Shown here in pieces: positions 1 to 5,455 of a DNA stretch of 5,455 nucleotides (positions within the stretch are counted from its first letter, which is position 1; each line of letters begins with the position of its first letter). The notes below the pieces were generated by a model. It had not been told where the DNA came from and made no database searches. It saw nothing but the letters and a program-made list of their open reading frames with translations. The translations under genes were made by a program, and so were the position numbers. This stretch comes from DASULA01 sp036278435. GTDB taxonomy: Bacteria > Actinomycetota > Actinomycetes > Mycobacteriales > DASULA01. The stretch is from contig DASULA010000401.1 in NCBI GenBank assembly GCA_036278435.1, positions 1-5,455 of the forward strand. Reading direction: 5' to 3'.

Positions 1-2753
1 TGCTCGACCACCTGGAACGGTTGCTGGCCGCGGTGGTGGCCGACCCGTCGACCCGCATCGGCACGGTGGATTTGCTCGGCGCCACCGAGACCAGGCGGCT
101 GCTGGCCGCCGGCACCGGGCCGGCCCGGCCGGTGCCGGCGACCTCGGTGGTGTCCCTGGTGGCCGCCCAGGCCGCCCGCACCCCCGACCGGGTGGCCGTC
201 GTCGACGCGTCCACGACGATGACCTACGCGCAGCTGATGGCCGCGACAGGCCGGGTCGCCGACCTGCTGCGGGCCCGGGGAGTCAGTCGTGGCGCGCGGG
301 TGGCGGTCTGCCTGGACCGCTGCGCGGACCTGGTGCCGGCGCTGCTGGGCGTGCTGGCCGCCGGCGCGGCCTATCTGCCGGTGGACCCGTGGTATCCGGT
401 CGAGCGGATGCGGTTCATGCTGGCCGACTCGCGGGCCGCGGTGGTGCTCACCCACACCCACCTGGTCGCGGCGATCAACGGCGGGGCGACCGGCGGTGTC
501 GAGACGATCTGCCTGGACGCCCCGTCCGCCCAGTCCGCCCGGCCCGCCGAATCCGCCGACGGCGGGGGGACCGGTGGGGTCGAGGCGGTGGCCGGCACCG
601 ATCCGGCGTATGTCATCTACACCTCCGGGTCGACGGGCACCCCCAAGGGCGTGGTGTTGCGGCACCGCGGGCTGGTCAACGTGCTCACCGACCTGACTCG
701 GGCGCCGGGCATCGACGCCGACGACGTGGTGGCCGCGGTGACCACCCCGTCGTTCGACATCGCCGCGGTGGAACTGTTCGCGCCGCTGCTGGTCGGCGCG
801 CGGGTGGCCGTGGTGCCCCGGGAGGAGACCGCAGACGGGGCGAAGCTGGGTGCCAGGCTGGCCGCGTTCGGTGTCACCGTTGGGCAGGGCACGCCCACCA
901 CCTGGCGGCTGCTGGTCGACGCCGGCTGGCGCCCGCCGGCGGGATTCCGGGTGCTCTGCGGCGGCGAGGCGTTCCCACCGGAGCTGGCCGATCGGCTGCT
1001 GGACCTGGGTGCCAAGGTGTGGAACGGGTACGGTCCGACCGAGACCACGATCTACTCGGCCATGCACCGGGTGACCGCTGTGGACGGTCCGGTGCCGCTG
1101 GGCGGCCCGGTGTCCAACACCACGCTGCGGGTGCTAGACCCGGCCGGCCGGCTCGCGCCGGTCGGGGTGCCCGGCGAGTTGCACATCGGCGGGGTCGGGT
1201 TGGCCGAGGGCTACCTGCACCACCCGGAGTTGACCGCCGAACGGTTCGGGCCCGACCCGACCGACCCGACCGGGATCCTGTACCGGACCGGTGACTTCGC
1301 CCGGTGGCGTGCCGACGGGTTGTTGGAGTATCTGGGCCGGGGCGACCAGCAGGTCAAGCTTCGCGGGTACCGGATCGAACTGGGCGAGATCGAGTCGGTG
1401 CTGTCCGGGCACCCGGGCGTCGGCCAGGCCGCGGTGGCGTTGCGCGGCGGGCCGGGGGATGACCGGCGGCTGGTGGCCTACCTGACCGCCACGGCCGACC
1501 CGCCCGCCCCGGCGGAGTTGCGCGACCGGCTGGCCCGGCACCTGCCGTCGTACATGATCCCGGCCGACTACGTGGTGCTCGACCGGTTACCCCACACGCC
1601 CAGTGGCAAGCTTGACCGGGCCGGGTTGCCCGAACCCGACCCGACCGGCCACCCGGTCGGAGCGTACGTGCCGCCCAGGCGGGGTGTGGAGGAACTGGTC
1701 GCCGGGGTGTACGCCCAGGTGCTGGGCGTGGCCCGGGTGGGCGCGGACGACGACTTCTTCCTGCTCGGTGGCAACTCGTTGCAGGCGGCCACCGCGTTGG
1801 CCCGCATCGCCGAGGACACCGCGGTGACCCTGCCGATGCGTGTGTTCTACACCCACCCGTCGGTGCGGGCGGTGGCCGAGGCGGTGCGGCGGTCTGGCAC
1901 GGCCGGCAGCCACCTGGACCGGACCGGACCAGACCAGTCGGTCGATCCGTTGGTCGACCTGCGGTCGGCCGGGACGCGCCGGCCGCTGTTCTGCGTGCAC
2001 AACGCGTCGGGGTCTGCCTACACCTACCTGGCGTTGGCGGCCCGACTGCCCGCCGACCAGCCGCTGCTGGCGTTCGAGGCACCCGGGCTGGAGAGCGACA
2101 TCCGGCCGCACGACCGGGTCGCAGGCATGGCCGGGCACTACCTCGCCGCGCTCCGGCGGCGCCAGCCCGACGGGCCGTACCGGCTGCTGGGCTACTCGAT
2201 GGGTGGGCTGGTCGCGTTCGAACTGGCCAACCTGCTGGTCGCCTCGGGCCAGCGGGTGGAACTGCTGGCGCTGGTGGACACCGTGGTGCCCGAGCCTGGT
2301 GATCCACCCACCACCGAGCAGGCGCTGCGCTGGTTCACCGAGGACCTCGCCGGCCTGTCCGGCCGCCGGCCCCCGCCGCTGGACCCCGAGCTTGCCGGGC
2401 TGCCCGAGACGGTCCGGTTGCCCGCCCTGCTGGACAGCCTGCGGGCCGCCGGACTGGTTCCGGCCGAGGTGGGCGTGGATTTCCTGCGCCGCCGGATCGC
2501 GGTGTTCACCGCCAACGCCACGGCGATGTGGACCTACCGCCCGGCCCGGCAGTACCCGGGAACGCTCACCCTGGTCCGGGCCGCCGGGTCCGCCGACACC
2601 AGGGCCGGCTGGTCGGCGCTGTGCGACCGGCTCGACGACCACGTGGTGCCCGGCGACCACTTCACCCTCTGGGCCGAACCCGGCCTGACCCAGCTCGCCG
2701 GCACGCTGCGCGACCGGCTGCGCGCGGCCGAGGCCACCGGCGGCGACACCTGA
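1..2753 (+). CDS. Nonribosomal peptide synthetase, termination module (C tail-A-PCP-TE), 5' partial
   Basis: Last module of a cytoplasmic peptide assembly line: it activates one amino acid, tethers it and releases the product. The frame is open to the left edge; the TTG at 21 is internal, because the preceding residues (LDHLERLLAAVV...) look like the end of a condensation domain. Counting TTG-21 as residue 1, the A domain spans about 45-540: A1 TYAQL 68, A3 YTSGSTGTPKG 200-210, A4 FD 245, A5 NGYGPTE 335-341, A7 YRTGD 421, A8 from 439, A9 LPSYMIP 508, A10 Lys530. The ten pocket residues read D-I-V-Q-L-G-G-I-Y-K, nearest in my memory to the glycine-type code. The PCP has LGGNSL with the phosphopantetheine Ser586. 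The TE (about 655-905) has GYSMG with Ser726, Asp753 and His880, a complete triad. There is no epimerase or methyltransferase domain. TE release could be hydrolysis or cyclisation; the sequence does not decide. The stop is TGA 2751-2753. Family is certain; substrate is weak inference. Confidence 0.96.
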   Translation, partial: LDHLERLLAAVVADPSTRIGTVDLLGATETRRLLAAGTGPARPVPATSVVSLVAAQAARTPDRVAVVDASTTMTYAQLMAATGRVADLLRARGVSRGARVAVCLDRCADLVPALLGVLAAGAAYLPVDPWYPVERMRFMLADSRAAVVLTHTHLVAAINGGATGGVETICLDAPSAQSARPAESADGGGTGGVEAVAGTDPAYVIYTSGSTGTPKGVVLRHRGLVNVLTDLTRAPGIDADDVVAAVTTPSFDIAAVELFAPLLVGARVAVVPREETADGAKLGARLAAFGVTVGQGTPTTWRLLVDAGWRPPAGFRVLCGGEAFPPELADRLLDLGAKVWNGYGPTETTIYSAMHRVTAVDGPVPLGGPVSNTTLRVLDPAGRLAPVGVPGELHIGGVGLAEGYLHHPELTAERFGPDPTDPTGILYRTGDFARWRADGLLEYLGRGDQQVKLRGYRIELGEIESVLSGHPGVGQAAVALRGGPGDDRRLVAYLTATADPPAPAELRDRLARHLPSYMIPADYVVLDRLPHTPSGKLDRAGLPEPDPTGHPVGAYVPPRRGVEELVAGVYAQVLGVARVGADDDFFLLGGNSLQAATALARIAEDTAVTLPMRVFYTHPSVRAVAEAVRRSGTAGSHLDRTGPDQSVDPLVDLRSAGTRRPLFCVHNASGSAYTYLALAARLPADQPLLAFEAPGLESDIRPHDRVAGMAGHYLAALRRRQPDGPYRLLGYSMGGLVAFELANLLVASGQRVELLALVDTVVPEPGDPPTTEQALRWFTEDLAGLSGRRPPPLDPELAGLPETVRLPALLDSLRAAGLVPAEVGVDFLRRRIAVFTANATAMWTYRPARQYPGTLTLVRAAGSADTRAGWSALCDRLDDHVVPGDHFTLWAEPGLTQLAGTLRDRLRAAEATGGDT

Positions 2754-2888
2754 CCCGGCCCGCCGACCTGCCAGCCACCCCGACCGCGTCCCGGGCCCAC
2801 CGTCCACCCACAACCAGAACAGGCATCCCATGTCCGAGCGAACGGGCCCCGCGCCCACCCCAGCCGGGGCATCCGCCCGTGGTGCCCG
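2754..2888 (+). other. Spacer between synthetase and exporter genes
   Basis: This 135-base gap separates the synthetase stop from the exporter ATG. Its middle (about 2790-2829) is rich in C and poor in G on the plus strand, so the transcript there would be weakly structured. I see no convincing -10/-35 pair and no strong hairpin, which fits read-through from the synthetase gene into the exporter gene. It contains a possible short ORF, listed separately. A C-rich stretch could also serve as a Rho loading region, but nothing more specific supports that. Confidence 0.5.
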
Positions 2889-2892
2889 ATGA
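2830..2892 (+). CDS. Possible 20-codon leader or coupling ORF before the exporter
   Basis: ATG at 2830 opens a 20-residue frame beginning MSERTGPAPTPAG and ending ASARGAR, with TGA at 2890-2892. Its stop overlaps the exporter start as ATGA (2889-2892), the classic arrangement for translational coupling. A weak Shine-Dalgarno-like AACAGG (2818-2823) lies six bases upstream, whereas the exporter ATG has no purine-rich site directly before it. The peptide is rich in Pro, Ala and Arg, has no hydrophobic segment, and I do not recognise it. It may simply be chance, since short open frames are common in GC-rich DNA. If real, its likely role is to bring ribosomes to the exporter start rather than to make a functional peptide. 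Confidence 0.3.
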   Translation: MSERTGPAPTPAGASARGAR

Positions 2893-4226
2893 CGGGCGAC
2901 CCGGAGGACACCGACAGGGTCCCGCCGGCCGCTGACACCGCGCCGCGACCGCGCCGCAGGTGGGGCGAGCTGTGGGGCAACGGCGACTTCATGAAGTTCT
3001 GGGTGGGGGAGACCGTCTCGCTGTTCGGCAGCCAGATCACCGCCCTGGCGGTGCCGCTGACCGCCGTGCTGGTACTCAACGCCAGCCCGAACCAGCTCGG
3101 CCTGCTCAGGTTCCTGGAGTACATCCCGTTCCTGCTGTTCACCCTGGTGTTCGGGGTGTGGGTGGACCGGCGTCGGCGCCGGTCGATCATGCTGGTGGCC
3201 AATGCCGCCCGCGGGCTGCTGGTCGGGCTGGTGCCGGTGCTGGCCGTCACCGGCTCGCTGCACCTGTGGCTGCTCTACGCCATCACGTTCGCCGTCGGGG
3301 TGTTCACCGTCCTGTTCGACCTGTGCTGGCTGTCGCTGGTGCCCACGATCGTGCCCACCGAACACCTGGTCGAGGGCAACAGCAAGGTGGCCACCACTGC
3401 GTCGGCCGCCGACGTGGCCGGGCCGGGTGTGGCCGGGGTGCTCATCCAGGCGGTGGGAGCGCCCAAGGCGCTGATCGCCGACGCGCTGTCCTATGTGGTG
3501 TCGTTCGTGTTCCTGCTCACCCTGGGGATCCAGGAGTCCCCGGCGGCGCCGGCCGGGCGGCGGGAGCTGCGCCGGGAGATCAGCGAGGGGCTCGCCCTGA
3601 TCGTCCGGGAACGGTACCTGCTGGCCACCGCGGCATACGGTGCGATCTGGAACTTCGCGGTGATGATCAACGAGACGGTCTTCCTGCTGTACGCGGTGCG
3701 CCAGCTCCACTACAGCCCGGGTCTGATCGGACTGATCTTCGCCATGGGAGCGGTCGGCGGCGTGCTGGGGGCCGCACTGGCCTCCACGGTGTCCCGGCGG
3801 TTCCCGTTCGGGCGGGTGGTGTCGGTGGCCGCGGTGTGCGCGACCGTGCCGGCGTACCTGTTCCCGGCGGCCGGCGGGCCGGAGGCGGCCATGATCACCC
3901 TGTTCGTGGTCGGGTTCTTCATGTTGCGCGGCGGTATCGGCGTGGCGAACGTGTTGACCATCACGCTGCGGCAGACCGTGACGCCCAACCGGATGCTCGG
4001 CCGGATGAACGCCTCGATGCGCATGATCCTGTTCGGGATCGGCCCGCTCGGCGCGATCGTCGGCGGGCTGCTGGGCACCTCGATTGGGTTGCACCCGACG
4101 CTGTGGGTGGCCGCGACGGTGTTCGTGCTGTCGCTGGTGCCGCTGTTGGCCTCCTCCATCCCGAGGTTGGCCGCGTTGCCGCCCGCGCCGCAGGACGATG
4201 AGGTTGCCGTGGCGGTGGACTCGTGA
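2889..4226 (+). CDS. MFS family efflux transporter (12 TM, EntS/MFS_3-like)
   Basis: A 445-residue cytoplasmic-membrane protein, most likely a proton-driven exporter. The N-terminus (1-35) is polar and Arg/Pro-rich, fitting a cytoplasmic start. About twelve hydrophobic segments follow: near 42-64, 70-92, 100-121, 126-152, 172-190, 193-214, then a charged central loop (215-242), and 243-270, 277-298, 308-328, 333-360, 376-400, 402-424. The loop between helices 2 and 3 carries the MFS motif-A-like GVWVDRRRRR (89-98). The opening FWVGETVSLFGSQIT, followed by AVPLTAV, resembles the MFS_3 group, which includes the enterobactin exporter EntS and many drug-efflux proteins. ATG 2889 is the first start after the in-frame stop at 2751, but it lacks a good ribosome site; the GGAGGA at 2903-2908 lies inside the gene with no usable start behind it. 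The position just after the synthetase suggests export of its product or self-resistance (inference). Substrate unknown. Confidence 0.93.
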   Translation: MTGDPEDTDRVPPAADTAPRPRRRWGELWGNGDFMKFWVGETVSLFGSQITALAVPLTAVLVLNASPNQLGLLRFLEYIPFLLFTLVFGVWVDRRRRRSIMLVANAARGLLVGLVPVLAVTGSLHLWLLYAITFAVGVFTVLFDLCWLSLVPTIVPTEHLVEGNSKVATTASAADVAGPGVAGVLIQAVGAPKALIADALSYVVSFVFLLTLGIQESPAAPAGRRELRREISEGLALIVRERYLLATAAYGAIWNFAVMINETVFLLYAVRQLHYSPGLIGLIFAMGAVGGVLGAALASTVSRRFPFGRVVSVAAVCATVPAYLFPAAGGPEAAMITLFVVGFFMLRGGIGVANVLTITLRQTVTPNRMLGRMNASMRMILFGIGPLGAIVGGLLGTSIGLHPTLWVAATVFVLSLVPLLASSIPRLAALPPAPQDDEVAVAVDS

Positions 4227-4231
4227 GGGAG

Positions 4232-4248
4232 ATCCCGTCGTCGGGGAT
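4232..4248. repeat. Short inverted repeat after the exporter stop
   Basis: ATCCC (4232-4236) pairs with GGGAT (4244-4248) around a seven-base loop, starting five bases after the exporter stop codon. The stem is only five pairs and has no T-tract, so it is weak alone. It may add to the stronger hairpin just downstream. Confidence 0.25.
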
Positions 4249-4255
4249 GGTCGTC

Positions 4256-4277
4256 GGGCCGGCGGTGCACCCGGCCC
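4256..4277. terminator. GC-rich hairpin in convergent gap, candidate bidirectional terminator
   Basis: GGGCCGG (4256-4262) is a perfect seven-base complement of CCGGCCC (4271-4277), with an eight-base loop. It lies in the 84-base gap between two convergent genes, where transcripts from both sides must end. No run of T follows on either strand. Actinobacterial terminators often lack the T-tract, so placement and stem support the call, but function is not shown. GC-rich palindromes also arise by chance in such DNA. Confidence 0.45.
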
Positions 4278-4290
4278 AGTCCGGCGCCGT

Positions 4291-4320
4291 GGCCACCTGA
4301 CCGGTCGGGCTCAGGCGGCC
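4291..4320. terminator. Imperfect hairpin across the FUSC stop codon, candidate terminator
   Basis: GGCC (4291-4294) and CCTGA (4296-4300) pair with TCAGG (4311-4315) and GGCC (4317-4320), giving nine pairs interrupted by one A-C mismatch and a ten-base loop. The right arm includes the stop codon of the minus-strand FUSC gene. It could help end transcripts from either side, but there is no T-tract, and the arm inside coding sequence makes this less certain than the hairpin at 4256. Confidence 0.3.
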
Positions 4321-5455
4321 GCGGCGGGCCGCGGTGGCGGTTCGACCATCTGGGCGCCGGTGGCCGCCAGGTCGGTGAGCACGCCGTGCAGGTCGACCAG
4401 CGGGCGCAGCACCGGGTCGGTGGCCCGCGGGCCCGACCCGCCCGGCCGGCCGGAGAACACCGCGGTGTCGGCGGCGGCCAGCGATCCGGACACCGACCGC
4501 GCCGGTCGACCCGGGACGGCCTCGGCGAGCTGGCCGGCGGCTTCGGCCAGCGCGCGGCAGGCCGCCGCCGCGCCCGGGGCGGGTTCGGGTCCGTGCCGGC
4601 GGATGCCCACGGCCAGGGCGCGCGCGTGGGCCGCGGTCATCGCGTAGAGACCCAGCCGGTGCCGGACGCGGGGGCTGCCGCCGCCCATCGGCAGTGGGAG
4701 GGCCAGCGGTTTGGCGACCAGCGCGAGTTCTCGAGCGCGGTTGTCCAGCGCGCGTGACAACGCGTCCAGGTCGGGTCCGGCGCCGCCGGACTCCAGGCAG
4801 GTCGCCGCAGCGGTGAGCAGGTCGCCGAGCGCGGTCAGCAGGGTGCTGCGGGCCGCCCGCACCGTGTCCCGGGTGGACAGCGGGGTGACCAGCAGTGCCA
4901 CCGTGATCCCGACTCCGGCGCCGATGGCCGTCTCCTCCAACCGCAGCACCAGCAGTTCGGCGCTGAACACGTGCAGCACGCTGTAGAGCTGCCCGACCAT
5001 GATCGTGACGAAGAAGATCATGTAGGCGTAGGAGACGCGCAGCAGGTAGAAACCGCAGAACATCGAGGCGAGGATCACCGCCAGCACCCACCGGACGTGC
5101 CCGGCGGTGAGGTTGGCCAGCCCGATCGCGGCGACCAGCCCGGTCAGCGTTCCGACCACCCGGTTGGTGGCCTTGACGAACGTCTCCGAACGGGTGGCCG
5201 TGCCAGTGAACGCCACGAACGCGGCGATCACCGCCCAGTAGTACCGGGTGGCCGACACCTGCCGGCCGATCAGGATCGCCAGGCTGCCGGCGAGCGCGAC
5301 CTGGATCGCCTGGCGGGTCGTCATGTCCAGCCGGGCCAGCGGGTTCCACCCGCCGCCGCGGGCCGGCACGTCCCGGGCCACGGCCGGGCTGCCGGGCAGG
5401 TTACCCATGGCCAGCAGCGCGGTCGGGGCGAACTCGTCGCCCGGCTCGACCCGGG
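4311..5455 (-). CDS. FUSC / aromatic acid exporter family protein, C-terminal part, 5' partial
   Basis: Inner-membrane protein of the fusaric acid resistance / aromatic acid exporter type. The frame stays open from the TGA at 4311-4313 to the right edge. The first Met in view (ATG, 5408-5406) is probably internal: it has no ribosome site before it, and the 15 codons upstream (ending GDEFAPTALLA) read as normal protein. Counting that Met as 1, six hydrophobic segments lie near 34-50, 57-71, 84-100, 106-124, 126-146 and 160-177. Between them are RYYWAVIAAF, TRSETFVKATNRVVGTLTG and RLEETAIGAG, which match what I recall of the FUSC_2 domain. The last 185 residues are Ala-rich, probably helical and cytoplasmic, with no membrane segment. 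Full-length actinobacterial relatives often have about 700 residues in two halves; this looks like the second half. It converges on the MFS gene, so it is a separate unit. Substrate unknown. Confidence 0.88.
   Translation of the reverse strand, partial: RVEPGDEFAPTALLAMGNLPGSPAVARDVPARGGGWNPLARLDMTTRQAIQVALAGSLAILIGRQVSATRYYWAVIAAFVAFTGTATRSETFVKATNRVVGTLTGLVAAIGLANLTAGHVRWVLAVILASMFCGFYLLRVSYAYMIFFVTIMVGQLYSVLHVFSAELLVLRLEETAIGAGVGITVALLVTPLSTRDTVRAARSTLLTALGDLLTAAATCLESGGAGPDLDALSRALDNRARELALVAKPLALPLPMGGGSPRVRHRLGLYAMTAAHARALAVGIRRHGPEPAPGAAAACRALAEAAGQLAEAVPGRPARSVSGSLAAADTAVFSGRPGGSGPRATDPVLRPLVDLHGVLTDLAATGAQMVEPPPRPAAAA

Noticed and set aside
484..584. Repeated GGVE-type segments around a Pro/Ala/Ser-rich stretch before the A3 motif
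   Set aside because: The region before A3 is normally variable in length and composition, and the similarity (ATGGVE and GTGGVE) is too short to suggest a functional insertion.
1252..1269. Nine-base tandem duplication (CCGACCCGA twice) in the A domain
   Set aside because: It encodes a short Pro-Asp-Pro-Thr loop between A6 and A7, where A domains vary; two copies of a GC-rich unit are unremarkable.
1354..2307. Minus-strand ORF of 317 codons within the synthetase gene
   Set aside because: Arg/Pro/Ala-rich shadow of a certain coding region, with no recognisable domain.
2903..2908. GGAGGA as ribosome binding site for a later exporter start
   Set aside because: No ATG, GTG or TTG follows in the exporter frame at suitable spacing, and the next Met (residue 35) is too far away and too close to the first helix. 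The motif is probably coincidental within coding sequence.
2528..2935. Plus-strand ORF of 135 codons bridging the synthetase end and the exporter start
   Set aside because: It overlaps the conserved thioesterase His region in another frame, and its Arg/Pro-rich translation looks like a frame shadow. Only the shorter 2830-2892 frame has an informative position.
1587..4094. Long minus-strand ORF of 835 codons antisense to the synthetase and exporter genes
   Set aside because: Its translation is low-complexity and rich in Gly, Arg, Gln, His and Pro, without any domain I recognise. It crosses the spacer and two well-supported plus-strand genes. Long antisense frames are expected in DNA with G/C-biased third codon positions.
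3961..5349. Minus-strand ORF of 462 codons overlapping the FUSC and exporter genes
   Set aside because: It is in another frame from the FUSC gene, gives Arg/Pro/Gly-rich sequence with no membrane segments, and runs antisense into the exporter. The FUSC frame shows real family motifs over the same DNA.

Overview
The window is very GC-rich (by eye about 70% or more, with nearly all third codon positions G or C). It has the long antisense shadow ORFs typical of such DNA. Together with the gene content this points to an actinobacterium (Actinomycetota). A Micromonosporaceae-like or similar filamentous actinomycete is plausible, but the genus cannot be fixed from the sequence alone.

Layout: (1) Positions 1-2753, plus strand, hold the 3' end of a nonribosomal peptide synthetase gene cut by the left window edge. 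It encodes the last residues of a condensation domain, a complete adenylation domain, a peptidyl carrier domain and a C-terminal type I thioesterase, so this is the termination module of an assembly line. (2) Positions 2754-2888 are a short spacer holding a possible 20-codon ORF (2830-2892) that overlaps the next start codon as ATGA. (3) Positions 2889-4226, plus strand, encode a 12-helix major facilitator superfamily exporter, probably in the same transcript as the synthetase. (4) Positions 4227-4310 are a convergent intergenic gap with GC-rich inverted repeats and no T-tract. (5) Positions 4311-5455, minus strand, hold the C-terminal half of a FUSC / aromatic acid exporter-like membrane protein whose 5' end lies beyond the right edge.

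How the genes work together (inference): the synthetase finishes and releases a peptide, and the adjacent MFS protein is the natural candidate to export it or give self-resistance. The FUSC gene faces the other way, so it belongs to a different transcription unit. The convergent junction may mark the edge of the biosynthetic cluster.

I see no RNA gene, insertion sequence, CRISPR array or clearly new system. The points most worth a second look are the unusual adenylation specificity code (D-I-V-Q-L-G-G-I-Y-K), the ATGA-coupled mini-ORF before the exporter, and the Asn in the thioesterase oxyanion-loop motif.
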